NCBI RefSeq assembly: GCF_900683735.1
Contig: NZ_LR215979.1
Location: 3,720,001 to 3,784,000, forward strand
Direction: 5' to 3'
From: Fusobacterium ulcerans ATCC 49185
GTDB lineage: Bacteria > Fusobacteriota > Fusobacteriia > Fusobacteriales > Fusobacteriaceae
DNA length: 64,000 nt
Within the stretch, counting starts at the first letter, position 1; each line of letters starts with the position of its first letter. Both the position numbers and the translations under genes were made by a program. Positions 9,181 to 17,678 of the stretch are shown here, piece after piece. The notes under the pieces were generated by a model. That model was given only the letters and a program-made list of their open reading frames with translations. It did no database searches and had not been told where the DNA came from.

Positions 9181-9197
9181 GATAACTTTTTGTTATC
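9181..9197. promoter_or_regulatory. LysR-type inverted repeat in the DASS/LysR divergent promoter
   Basis: GATAAC-N5-GTTATC is a perfect 6-5-6 dyad, the usual size of a LysR-family T-N11-A box. It lies 23 bases before the ATG of the LysR gene at 9220 and in the shared intergenic region with the DASS gene, fitting autoregulation and divergent control. Confidence 0.55.
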
Positions 9198-9219
9198 ATT
9201 TGTGTGGGAGGAGATTTTT

Positions 9220-10101
9220 ATGGATATAGATAAAATAGAATCATTTGTAACTTTAGCAGAAATAAAGCACTTTGCAAAGGCATCAGAAGTACTCTATATT
9301 TCACAGCCAGCTTTAAGCAAAAGAATTCAGGCTCTGGAAGATGAGCTTAATGTGCCTCTTTTTAATCGTATTGGGAAGAAAATATTTCTCACTGTTCAGG
9401 GGGAATATTTTAAAAAATATGCAGAGGAGATGTTGGCATCTTATTATAATGCAAGAGAGTATATAAAGCAGATTGAAAACTTAGAACATGGAACTTTAAA
9501 TTTTGGAACAACAAACTTTATTGGAGTGTATCTGATGCCTGAATTTATTTCAAAATTTCATAATAAATACCCAAAAATAGAGATAAATATGATAATTAAT
9601 TCTTCTAAAAATATATTGAATATGCTGCATAAAAATCAACTGGAATTTATTTTTCTTTCAGACTATATTGTAGAAGAAGATAATTATTACGTTATTAATA
9701 AGTATATTGATGATAATCTGAAACTAATAGTGGGAAATAAGCATAGATTATTTGGACAGAAATCCTGCTCTTTATTTGATGTTGCAGATGACTTGTATAT
9801 AACAAAAGAACCAACTTCATCTCAGTCTAAATTTTTAGATAAGGTATTTAAAAAATATAATTTTGATTTTAATAATAAACTTTTTATCAGTCATCAGGAA
9901 GCTATTAAGGAATCTGTTATTAATAATATTGGAATTTCAATTCTTTCTGTAAATTCTGTAAAAAGAGAATTGGAAAGTGGATTGGTAACAGCTCTTGATT
10001 TTGATGAAGAGGATATTCAAAGGGAGATACAGTATGTTTATATAAAAAATAAATTTCTGACTCCTGCTGCAAATGAGTTTATAAAATTAATATCTGGGTA
10101 G
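9220..10101 (+). CDS. LysR-family transcriptional regulator
   Basis: 293 residues. I start at ATG 9220 because it follows GGAGGAG at 9207-9213; the upstream TTG at 9190 lies inside a likely operator. The N-terminal winged HTH reads MDIDKIESFVTLAEIKHFAKASEVLYISQ and continues with PALSKRIQALEDELNVPLF, the standard LysR DNA-binding helix; the remainder is a periplasmic-binding-protein-like effector domain. It most likely controls the divergent DASS-apgM pair. The downstream OpuC-like operon, 300 bases away behind a terminator, is a less likely target. Confidence 0.9.
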   Translation: MDIDKIESFVTLAEIKHFAKASEVLYISQPALSKRIQALEDELNVPLFNRIGKKIFLTVQGEYFKKYAEEMLASYYNAREYIKQIENLEHGTLNFGTTNFIGVYLMPEFISKFHNKYPKIEINMIINSSKNILNMLHKNQLEFIFLSDYIVEEDNYYVINKYIDDNLKLIVGNKHRLFGQKSCSLFDVADDLYITKEPTSSQSKFLDKVFKKYNFDFNNKLFISHQEAIKESVINNIGISILSVNSVKRELESGLVTALDFDEEDIQREIQYVYIKNKFLTPAANEFIKLISG

Positions 10102-10154
10102 ATGAAAAAGATATATTTTAATGTTTAAAGGGAATAAAACTTATAATTTAGCAA

Positions 10155-10186
10155 AATGGTACTGTTTTTTGATACAGCACCATTTT
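10155..10186 (+). terminator. Intrinsic terminator after the LysR gene
   Basis: AATGGT-A-CTGT at 10155-10165 pairs with ACAG-C-ACCATT at 10174-10184 with one internal mismatch; T-rich bases follow at once. It lies 54 bases after the LysR stop. Confidence 0.7.
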
Positions 10187-10406
10187 TCTATTTATATCTT
10201 TTTTCATATTTATTATAATTTCTTAATTTTTTATTTTTAAACTATGACATACTGATGTCAGATTTTAAATGTTATACTTAAATAACAACATAATTGATAT
10301 GTATAAATATCAAAGTCTATTTGTAAGAATGGCTAAAAAACTAAAGTTATATTTTTATTTAGAAGTCATTCTCTTTATCAAATTAAAAAAAGATTAAGGA
10401 GTTTCT
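10187..10406 (+). promoter_or_regulatory. Promoter/operator region of the OpuC-like operon
   Basis: This gene-free stretch holds three dyads. TGACAT-N4-ATGTCA at 10245-10260 lies at the -35 distance from a TATACT -10 box at 10273-10278 and looks like a repressor or activator site. TTGATAT-N6-ATATCAA at 10294-10313 follows. A longer hairpin pairs AGAATG (10326-10331) with CATTCT (10367-10372), with an inner CTAAA/TTTAG stem, and lies just before the AAGGAG of the first gene. No T run follows it, so it is not an obvious attenuator. No coding sequence was seen. Confidence 0.45.
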
Positions 10407-11945
10407 ATGATTATACAAATTTTTAAAATATTATTAGAACGAAAAAATTTCTTTTTAGATTTACTCTGGCAGCATATTTATATCTCATTTACAGCTGTAA
10501 TAATTGCTGCTGTAATAGGTCTTGGGATCGGTATTTTTATTGAAAGATTTCGTTATATTTCAAAGATTATTTTATCTGTTGTAAATTTTTTATATACTAT
10601 TCCATCTATTGCTCTGTTGGGATTCCTTATACCCTTTTCAGGTATAGGAAACAAGACAGCAATTACTGCACTTATTATATATGCAATGCTTCCAATGGTA
10701 CGAAATACCTATATTGGACTTGCAAATGTTTCTCCAGCTATATTAGAAGCTTCAAAGGGAATGGGAAGCACAACATGGCAGATTCTTTTTAGAATAAAGT
10801 TTCCCTTAGCATTTCCAGTTATTTTTTCAGGATTCAGAAGTATGGTTACTATGACAATTGCACTGGCAGGGATAGCTTCTTTCATAGGAGCAGGAGGATT
10901 GGGAGTAGCAATTTATCGTGGAATTACAACAAATAATCCAATTATGACTATGACAGGAAGTCTGCTTATTGCTTTTCTGGCAATTTTCTTTGATGCAATT
11001 CTTAATTTTGGAGAAAAATTATTGTCAATAAGGAAAAAGAGCAAGTATATCTATACTGCTATTATGGGAGTTATAGGTACTGCAATATTGATTAAATTTG
11101 TCGTTTCTGCATTTTTTACACCTGTTTCAAATGTAATTCATATAGCTACAAAGCCTATGACAGAGCAATATATTTTGGGAGAGATGTTAAAGGAATTAAT
11201 AGAACATGATACAGATTTAACTGTAAAGCTCACATCTGGAGTTGGAGGAGGAACTACTAATATTCAGCTGGGAATGGAAGCTGGAAAATTTGATTTATAT
11301 CCAGAGTATACAGGAACAGGATGGAATCAGGTATTAAAAGAAAAAGGAATCTATACAGAAAAGCTTTTTGAAGAGATGAATAAGAAGTATCAGAAAGATT
11401 TTAATATGATATGGCATGGAATGTATGGATTTAATAATACTTATGGTTTGGCAGTGAATAAAAAAACAGCAGATAAATATAGATTAAAGACTTATTCAGA
11501 TTTAGCAAAAGTATCTGACAAACTAATTTTTGGAGCAGAGTATGATTTCTTTGAACGTGAAGATGGATATGATGCTTTATCAAAAGCTTATCACATGAGA
11601 TTTTCATCTACAATGGATATGGATATTGGATTGAAATATCAGGCTATAAAAGATGAAAAAATTGATGCGATGAATATATTTACAACAGATGGACAGCTGG
11701 CAGATGCTGATATTGTTGTACTTGAAGATGACCTTTCTTTCTATCCTTCATATAAGGCTGGAAATGTTGTGAGAATAGAGGTATTTGAAACTCATCCAGA
11801 ATTAAAAGATATTCTCTTAAAGCTTGAAAATAGTATAACTGACAAAGATATGGCAGAGATGAATTATCAGGTTGAAAGTATGAAGATGGAACCTAGTAAT
11901 GTGGCACATAAATTTTTGATTGAAAAAGGATATGTGAAGGAGTAA
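10407..11945 (+). CDS. OpuC-like ABC permease fused to a quaternary-amine binding protein
   Basis: 512 residues. Residues 1-210 form a permease with about five membrane segments and the EAA loop EASKGMGSTTWQILFRIKFP. After one more membrane segment (about 214-236), residues 245-512 form an OpuCC/ProX-type substrate-binding domain with LTSGVGGGTTNIQLGMEAG and the EYTGTGW signature. This fused form binds glycine betaine, choline, carnitine or proline betaine on the outer face of the membrane. It is followed 4 bases later by its ATPase. The catabolic genes downstream on the opposite strand suggest nutrition rather than osmoprotection (see findings). Confidence 0.88.
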   Translation: MIIQIFKILLERKNFFLDLLWQHIYISFTAVIIAAVIGLGIGIFIERFRYISKIILSVVNFLYTIPSIALLGFLIPFSGIGNKTAITALIIYAMLPMVRNTYIGLANVSPAILEASKGMGSTTWQILFRIKFPLAFPVIFSGFRSMVTMTIALAGIASFIGAGGLGVAIYRGITTNNPIMTMTGSLLIAFLAIFFDAILNFGEKLLSIRKKSKYIYTAIMGVIGTAILIKFVVSAFFTPVSNVIHIATKPMTEQYILGEMLKELIEHDTDLTVKLTSGVGGGTTNIQLGMEAGKFDLYPEYTGTGWNQVLKEKGIYTEKLFEEMNKKYQKDFNMIWHGMYGFNNTYGLAVNKKTADKYRLKTYSDLAKVSDKLIFGAEYDFFEREDGYDALSKAYHMRFSSTMDMDIGLKYQAIKDEKIDAMNIFTTDGQLADADIVVLEDDLSFYPSYKAGNVVRIEVFETHPELKDILLKLENSITDKDMAEMNYQVESMKMEPSNVAHKFLIEKGYVKE

Positions 11946-11949
11946 GATT

Positions 11950-12681
11950 ATGAAAGATAAAATTATATTTAAAAATATTTCTAAAAGTTATGGGGATAAA
12001 AAGATTCTCAAAGATATAAATTTGAAAATAAAAGAAGGAGAATTTGTTACAATTCTAGGACCTTCAGGATGTGGAAAAACTACTCTCTTAAAATTAGTAA
12101 ATAGACTTCTTAGTTTTGATGAGGGAAGTATATTGATTGATGGAAAGGATATTTTGAAAAGCAATCCAGTAGATTTACGGCGTAATATAGGGTATGCTAT
12201 TCAGGGAAGTATACTTTTCCCTCATATGACTGTGGAGCAGAATATCTCATATGTTCCTTCTCTCCTTAATGGAAATGATAAAAAAAGAACAAAGATGGCA
12301 GTTCATAAATGGCTGAAAATTGTGGGATTAGATGAAGAACTTTTAGAACATTATCCAGATGAGATTTCAGGAGGGCAGCAGCAAAGAGTAGGGATTGCAA
12401 GAGCTTTAGCAGCCTCACCAGATATTCTTCTCATGGATGAACCTTTCAGTGCAGTAGATGAAATTACTCGTAAAAATTTACAAGATGAGATAATCAGAAT
12501 ACAAAGTGAAACAGGGCTTACTATACTATTTGTGACACATGATGTAGAAGAGGCTTTGAGATTGGGGACGAAAGTGCTGATTTTAAATAATGGCTTAATA
12601 GAACAGTTTGATATTCCAGAAAATATATTGAAAAACCCTGCAAGTGATTTTATAAAGAAGTTAATAAAATATCAGAAATAA
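11950..12681 (+). CDS. ABC transporter ATPase, quaternary-amine (OpuCA-like) type
   Basis: 243 residues. Walker A GPSGCGKTT near 36-44, Q-loop AIQGSILFPHMT, signature SGGQQQRVGIARALA and Walker B ILLMDEPFSAVDEITR are all present, with the switch His in VTHDVEEA. It energises the fused permease/binding protein encoded just upstream. OpuCA and ProV normally carry C-terminal CBS domains that gate activity by ionic strength; this protein ends at 243 and lacks them, so osmotic gating is unlikely. Confidence 0.9.
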   Translation: MKDKIIFKNISKSYGDKKILKDINLKIKEGEFVTILGPSGCGKTTLLKLVNRLLSFDEGSILIDGKDILKSNPVDLRRNIGYAIQGSILFPHMTVEQNISYVPSLLNGNDKKRTKMAVHKWLKIVGLDEELLEHYPDEISGGQQQRVGIARALAASPDILLMDEPFSAVDEITRKNLQDEIIRIQSETGLTILFVTHDVEEALRLGTKVLILNNGLIEQFDIPENILKNPASDFIKKLIKYQK

Positions 12682-12738
12682 AAGAGGTAAATTTTATAGA
12701 AGATTAAATTATATGTAGAAAACATATTGAATATAAAA

Positions 12739-12770
12739 AAAAGAGGTTGATTCAAAAATCACCCTCTTTT
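12739..12770. terminator. Bidirectional terminator between convergent operons
   Basis: A 14-position stem with a single mismatch, AAAAGAGG...CCTCTTTT, with A and T ends serving both strands. It separates the OpuC-like operon from the convergent atoE gene. Confidence 0.8.
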
Positions 12771-12784
12771 AGTTTTAAGATTTT

Positions 12785-14140
12785 TTAAAATATATATGTC
12801 CACATAAGTATTGATGCCAGAATAATAATTCCTGTCCATAAGAATACCATTACACAGTATCCCATAATATCTCTGACACCAAGTTTAGCTATTCCCAAAG
12901 CAGGTAATGCCCAGAATGGCTGTATCATATTTGTCCATGTATCTCCCCAGCACAAAGACATAGTAGTCAATGCTGGACTTACTCCCAATGCATGTCCTGC
13001 TGGAAATAATACTGGTGCCTGTACAGCCCATTGTCCTCCAGCAGATGGAACAAACATATTTACTATAGCTGCACTTCCAAAAGATAACAGAGGAAATGTA
13101 TGAGGTGAAGAAAGAGCTACCATTTTTTCAGATATCAATCCTGCTATTGATACTCCAGTGGAATTTAATCCTGTCATCATTCCCATAATTCCAGCATAGA
13201 ACGGAAACTGTAATATAATTCCTGCTGAATTTCTTGCAGCATTTCCAACAGCCTGTATATAGTTGATAGGTGTTTTATGTAGTAAAATTCCAAATATAAG
13301 AAGAATGAAATTCATTATATCAATATTAAGACTTTTACCAAGGATGAAAAAGTGATTTATTACAAAAGTGATTCCTGAGATAAATATCAATACTGGTATG
13401 ATTTTACTGTATTCGAGACGTTGAGCCACAGTAGGTTTTTCAGGTCTTTCCATTACTACAGTTTCTTCTTTTAATAAATTTGCATCAATAGTTTTTGTAT
13501 GTTCTTCACTAGGATGCATAGCTGCATTTAACAAAGGAAGAGTAATAAGCATTATTAAAAGGGCTATTAAAGTAGTGATGTGATAACTTGTAGTTCCCAG
13601 AGAAATAAGTTGAGTAACTGTTCCCCCAGTTATTTTTGTAAGCTCATCTACATTACTTGCTGCTTTCAATGTGATTGAACTAGTTAAAACAGATAGCATA
13701 AATGTTGAATATGCAGATGCTATTAAAAGAGGATAATCCACTTTTTTTACTGTTTTTGCAACTTCTTTTGCAAGAATAGCTCCAATTACTAATCCAAACC
13801 CCCATTGAATCAGAGTAGCTATAGCTGCTGAAAAAGTAACAAATGCGACTGCCTGCTTTGGAGTCTTTGGAATTAAAGCAAGTTTTTTTACCAGTTTATG
13901 AAAAATTGGAGCAGTTGCCAGACAATTTCCAAATATTATTACAAGTACCATCTGCATTGAAAATCCTAAAAACCCCCAGAATCCATTTCCCCAATGCAAT
14001 ACCATTTGATATGGTGTTTCTCCATTTGTCAGTACTCCTAATAAAAATACTATTGCTGATAATATTAATGCAAAAATAAAAGGATCAGGTAAAAATGCCT
14101 GTACCATGTTTGTACAGAAATTTGTTAATTTTTTAATCAT
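12785..14140 (-). CDS. atoE: AtoE-family short-chain fatty acid transporter
   Basis: 451 residues, about 12 membrane segments. Diagnostic stretches are PFIFALILSAIVFLLG near the N terminus, WGNGFWGFLGFSMQM, FVPSAGGQWAVQAP and a C-terminal WTNMIQPFWALPALGIA; together these are typical of the AtoE/DUF401-like short-chain fatty acid (acetoacetate, butyrate) carriers. The gene ends the sigma-54-controlled operon that starts at 16040. Either import of the keto acid to be cleaved or export of the acetoacetate product fits the context. Confidence 0.88.
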   Translation of the reverse strand: MIKKLTNFCTNMVQAFLPDPFIFALILSAIVFLLGVLTNGETPYQMVLHWGNGFWGFLGFSMQMVLVIIFGNCLATAPIFHKLVKKLALIPKTPKQAVAFVTFSAAIATLIQWGFGLVIGAILAKEVAKTVKKVDYPLLIASAYSTFMLSVLTSSITLKAASNVDELTKITGGTVTQLISLGTTSYHITTLIALLIMLITLPLLNAAMHPSEEHTKTIDANLLKEETVVMERPEKPTVAQRLEYSKIIPVLIFISGITFVINHFFILGKSLNIDIMNFILLIFGILLHKTPINYIQAVGNAARNSAGIILQFPFYAGIMGMMTGLNSTGVSIAGLISEKMVALSSPHTFPLLSFGSAAIVNMFVPSAGGQWAVQAPVLFPAGHALGVSPALTTMSLCWGDTWTNMIQPFWALPALGIAKLGVRDIMGYCVMVFLWTGIIILASILMWTYIF

Positions 14141-14177
14141 GTCTTACCTCCAAGATATTTTTTATTTTAGATGAATT

Positions 14178-15080
14178 TTATTCAGCAAGAAGAATTTCTC
14201 TTGCTTCATCTGATGTAGCTGTTTCCTTTCCTAATAATTCTATGATTTCCTTTATTTTTTTTACTCCATCTACATTTGAATTTGCTAGTCTTCCTTTTTC
14301 TATGTATAGATTATCTTCCATTCCAACTCTTGCATTTCCCCCAAGAATAACAGCTGCTGTTACTATATCAAATTGATCTTTTCCAGCTGCAGCACATGAC
14401 CATACAAAATTATCTCCTAGTTGTTTTTTTGCTGTATTGTATAAAAATAGAAGATTATCCACTGTAGCAGGAAGTCCCCCCATAATTCCCAAAACAAATT
14501 GAATATATACAGGACCTTTTAATAAGCCTTTTTTCATAAAATATGCGATATTATTTATCATTCCTACTTCATATACTTCAAATTCAGGCTTTGTACCATT
14601 TTCTTTCATAACTTTTATATAATCTTCTATTCCTTGAAAAGTATTTATAAAAGGAAGATTATATGTATTTTTAACAAATGGAATTTCCCAGCCATATTTT
14701 GGTTCTTTTATTTTGTCTGCAATAGGAGAAAAACAGAAATTTACAGAACCAGCATTACATGAAGCAAGTTCTGCTTTACAGGAAGGAACAGCTGCAAGTC
14801 TTTCTTCAGAAGACATTCCAATAGCTCCTCCAGTAGTTATTCCTATTACAACATTGCATTTTTTTCTTATTTCATCTACAATATTCTTCATTATTTCAGG
14901 ATCTCCTGTGGGTTCACCATTCTCCTCTTTTCTTGCATGTATATGGACTACTGCTGCCCCTGCTTCATGAGCAGCCACAGCTTCATCTATTATCTCCTGT
15001 GGAGTAACAGGAAGATATTCAGACATACTTGGAATATGTACTGCTCCAGTTATTGCTGCTGTGATAATTGTCTTCTTCAT
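14178..15080 (-). CDS. Beta-keto acid cleavage enzyme (BKACE, DUF849 family)
   Basis: 300-residue TIM barrel. The zinc-binding HIHAR near 46-50 is followed by the family stretch EENGEPTGDPE, then TTGGAIGMSSEERLA with the substrate-binding Ser region, and GSVNF. BKACE enzymes react a beta-keto acid with acetyl-CoA to give acetoacetate and a new acyl-CoA; the founding member Kce cleaves 3-keto-5-aminohexanoate in lysine fermentation, others cleave dehydrocarnitine. No other lysine-fermentation genes are nearby. It sits between a 3-hydroxyacyl dehydrogenase-type gene and atoE, which fits oxidation of a beta-hydroxy acid followed by cleavage to acetoacetate. Confidence 0.9.
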   Translation of the reverse strand: MKKTIITAAITGAVHIPSMSEYLPVTPQEIIDEAVAAHEAGAAVVHIHARKEENGEPTGDPEIMKNIVDEIRKKCNVVIGITTGGAIGMSSEERLAAVPSCKAELASCNAGSVNFCFSPIADKIKEPKYGWEIPFVKNTYNLPFINTFQGIEDYIKVMKENGTKPEFEVYEVGMINNIAYFMKKGLLKGPVYIQFVLGIMGGLPATVDNLLFLYNTAKKQLGDNFVWSCAAAGKDQFDIVTAAVILGGNARVGMEDNLYIEKGRLANSNVDGVKKIKEIIELLGKETATSDEAREILLAE

Positions 15081-15098
15081 GTTTATTCCTCCTCTGTT

Positions 15099-16040
15099 TT
15101 AATAATTCTTACTTGCTTTAAGCTGAATTATTAGTCGTCTAAAAAAATCTTTCCTTATTTTTTCTTTTTCATCCTTAGGATATTTAAAAAATCCTTCTTC
15201 AGTTTTTAAACCTAAACAACCTTCTTTAACTTTTTGCTTCATTAAATCACAGACTCTGTCAGAGTTGTTCAATTCTTTAAAAAGATTATCCTCCACTGTA
15301 CACCATATATCCAATCCTCCTAAATCGGCTGATTCTAATATTCCAGTTGTAGCACTTCTAAATCCTGGACCATATTTTAATGCTTTTTCAATATCTTCTG
15401 ATGAAGCAGCTTCTGTTTCAACAAGATAAAAAACCTCTCTTGCCAGTGCATGAAGCAATCTATTAGCTATCATTCCTGGAATATCTTTTCTTACTTTTAT
15501 TGGTTGCTTTTCAATACTTATATAGAGAGCATAGACATCTGAAAATATATCCTCAGACATATTTCCAAAATATGAAAGTTCTATTATAGGCATAAGGTGA
15601 GCTGGATTATACCAATGACATATCATTACACGTTTTTTTCTTTCACTGGAAATATCTTTTGTAATTTCTGATAATGATAAGCTTGATGTATTACTGGATA
15701 ATATTGTATCTATAGGACAGATTTTATCTAATTGATTAAATAGTTCTTGTTTTGATTTTACATCTTCAGAGATGGTTTCTATTACATAGTCAGAATCTTT
15801 AACTGTTTCTTCTAAATTGGAAAAAATCTTTATATTAGATAAGGTTGAATTTATTAATTCTTTATCTATATATTTTTCTTCTGCCATAAATTCTAATTCA
15901 GATTTTATTTCATCCATCACATTTTCATGATTTTTTTTATTTCTGTCATACATACTTATTTTATAGCCATACCTAGCAAATGCATTTGCTATCCCATGTC
16001 CCATTGTTCCAGCACCAATTACACTTATATTTTTAATCAT
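15099..16040 (-). CDS. 3-hydroxyacyl-CoA dehydrogenase-family enzyme (possible carnitine dehydrogenase type)
   Basis: 313 residues. Rossmann motif GAGTMGHGIANAFARYGY at about 8-25 binds NAD; SSNTSSLSLSEI contains the usual catalytic Ser/Asn region; CHWYNPAHLMPIIEL carries the catalytic His (HxxNPxxxxPLVE of the family). The C-terminal domain has RKDIPGMIANRLLHALAREV and GPGFRSATTGILESADLGGLD. Free-acid relatives such as L-carnitine dehydrogenase, L-gulonate dehydrogenase and lambda-crystallin share this layout and length. With BKACE next door, oxidation of a beta-hydroxy acid to the beta-keto acid is the natural role. First gene behind a sigma-54 promoter. Confidence 0.85.
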   Translation of the reverse strand: MIKNISVIGAGTMGHGIANAFARYGYKISMYDRNKKNHENVMDEIKSELEFMAEEKYIDKELINSTLSNIKIFSNLEETVKDSDYVIETISEDVKSKQELFNQLDKICPIDTILSSNTSSLSLSEITKDISSERKKRVMICHWYNPAHLMPIIELSYFGNMSEDIFSDVYALYISIEKQPIKVRKDIPGMIANRLLHALAREVFYLVETEAASSEDIEKALKYGPGFRSATTGILESADLGGLDIWCTVEDNLFKELNNSDRVCDLMKQKVKEGCLGLKTEEGFFKYPKDEKEKIRKDFFRRLIIQLKASKNY

Positions 16041-16138
16041 AGGATACCTCCAATTACTTTACTACTATACTATTCTTTGCTTATGTTATAGAGATGTTGT
16101 ATTTTGGTGATATGGTGAATAGAGGTTAGTATTATATA

Positions 16139-16154
16139 AGCATTTTTTATGCCA
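16139..16154 (-). promoter_or_regulatory. Sigma-54 (-24/-12) promoter for the BKACE operon
   Basis: On the - strand TGGCATAAAAAATGCT carries GG and GC exactly 12 bases apart, as in the consensus TGGCAC-N5-TTGC. It lies 99 bases before the dehydrogenase start and 93 bases beyond the end of an adjacent sigma-54 activator gene, which makes it a credible target of that activator. Confidence 0.8.
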
Positions 16155-16199
16155 ATCAAAATATATCTTTATTTCAGAAAAATTATTTTTTATAAAATG

Positions 16200-16221
16200 A
16201 AAAAAGTCCTATTTCTAGGAC
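16200..16221 (-). terminator. Terminator of the sigma-54 activator gene
   Basis: On the - strand GTCCTA-N4-TAGGAC is followed by six T residues. It lies 26 bases after the activator stop codon, so the activator gene and the BKACE operon are separate transcription units. Confidence 0.75.
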
Positions 16222-16230
16222 AAAGTGTTG

Positions 16231-16243
16231 CTGTTATTAACAG
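16231..16243. promoter_or_regulatory. 13-bp palindrome upstream of the sigma-54 promoter
   Basis: CTGTTATTAACAG is symmetric around its centre base and lies about 80 bases upstream of the -24/-12 promoter, a normal distance for the enhancer site of an NtrC-type activator. Being directly behind the activator gene, it could also be part of the mRNA end structure. Confidence 0.4.
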
Positions 16244-16246
16244 GTG

Positions 16247-17626
16247 TCATTGCTCAATATCATATTTTTTCATTTTAAAATAGAGCAGACTTCTATTTAT
16301 ATTCAGTAATGCAGCAGCTTTTGTTTTATTATTTTTAGATTTTTTTAAAGCTTCAATTATTGCATTTTTTTCACTGTCATTCTTTATATTTTTTAGAGAA
16401 CTCTTGTTTTTTACAGAGTTTTTAGAAGTGTTTATCTTATTCAGAAAAAATTGACAGTCTTTTAATTCAATACTGTCACCTTTACATAAAAAAGCTGCTC
16501 TTTCTATAACATGTTTTAATTCCCTTACATTTCCTGGCCAGTCATATTTTTTAAATATCTCTAATACTTGAGGAGAGATTTCTTTAATTTCAAAATACTC
16601 TTCTTCATTAAATTTATTTATAAAATATTTGCATAGAATGGGGATATCTTTTATATGCTCTCTCAAAGGTGGAATATCGAGTTCCACTACATTTATTCGA
16701 TAATATAAATCCTCTCTGAATTTTTTTTCTTTTACCAGATATTCCAAATCAGAATTTGTACAGCAGATGATCCTTATATTTAACTTTATTGTTTCCAGCC
16801 CTCCAACTCTCTCTATCTCTTTTTCCTGAAGGACACGAAGTAATTTTGCTTGTAATGAAAGTGGCATCTCTCCTATTTCATCTAATAGAATAGTTCCATT
16901 ATTTGCTAATTCAAATTTTCCAATTTTTCCACCTTTCCTAGCTCCTGAAAAAGCTCCTTCTTCATAACCAAATAATTCAGCTTCCAGCAAGTCCTTTGGA
17001 ATAGAAGCACAGTTTATTTTTATATAGTTGTTCAAGCTTCGATTACTTAAATATTGAATTGCATCAGCAAAAACTTCTTTTCCTACCCCTGTTTCTCCAG
17101 TTATAAGTATAGGGAAATTAGATTTTGCATACTCTTCTATTAGATCTTTTGATTTCTTTATTTCAGAAGATATTCCAATTACTCGCGACAAAGGATTTGA
17201 AGTTTGCTGATAATGTTCCAGCTGTTTTTTAATTTTTCTGTTTTCTTCTTTAATTTTTGTTATTTCCTTTTCTAGAGCTTTCACTTCTGACATATTGTTT
17301 AGAGTAGTCATAGCCACTGCTCCTATAATTTTATCTTCATACATAATAGGATATCTGTTGCAAATTAGTGTTATATTTTTATTATGTTCATGATCAAAGA
17401 GATTCATTACTGCCCCTATTTCAGGAATACCAGTATTTATAACATTAAGCAGTCTTGTATTGGGGATGATTTTATCCACTCTCTTTCCAATAGCGTCTTT
17501 TTGGTCAATTCCCAGCAGTCGGGCATAGACCTTGTTTAGATAAACTACTTCTCCATCAGCATTTATTATTATAAAATTAGAAAAAGCTTCTAATCCTTCT
17601 CTCAATAAAGTGTTATTATCTATCAT
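16247..17626 (-). CDS. Sigma-54-dependent transcriptional activator with PAS sensor
   Basis: 459 residues from the ATG at 17626, which follows GGAGGG; an upstream in-frame ATG would add 20 residues without a good ribosome site. Domain order: PAS at about 10-115 (IINADGEVVYLNKVYARLLGI), a coiled linker at 120-150, the AAA+ domain with Walker A GETGVGKE, the sigma-54 contact loop as GAFSGA (T to S in GAFTGA), Walker B ILLDEIGEMP, the R-finger region, and a Fis-type HTH at the C terminus. The PAS domain probably senses a pathway metabolite. Likely target: the promoter at 16139-16154. Confidence 0.93.
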   Translation of the reverse strand: MIDNNTLLREGLEAFSNFIIINADGEVVYLNKVYARLLGIDQKDAIGKRVDKIIPNTRLLNVINTGIPEIGAVMNLFDHEHNKNITLICNRYPIMYEDKIIGAVAMTTLNNMSEVKALEKEITKIKEENRKIKKQLEHYQQTSNPLSRVIGISSEIKKSKDLIEEYAKSNFPILITGETGVGKEVFADAIQYLSNRSLNNYIKINCASIPKDLLEAELFGYEEGAFSGARKGGKIGKFELANNGTILLDEIGEMPLSLQAKLLRVLQEKEIERVGGLETIKLNIRIICCTNSDLEYLVKEKKFREDLYYRINVVELDIPPLREHIKDIPILCKYFINKFNEEEYFEIKEISPQVLEIFKKYDWPGNVRELKHVIERAAFLCKGDSIELKDCQFFLNKINTSKNSVKNKSSLKNIKNDSEKNAIIEALKKSKNNKTKAAALLNINRSLLYFKMKKYDIEQ

Positions 17627-17678
17627 ATATTTTCCCTCCAATGTTTTATAAAAAACAGACATATATTTTAAAACTTTT

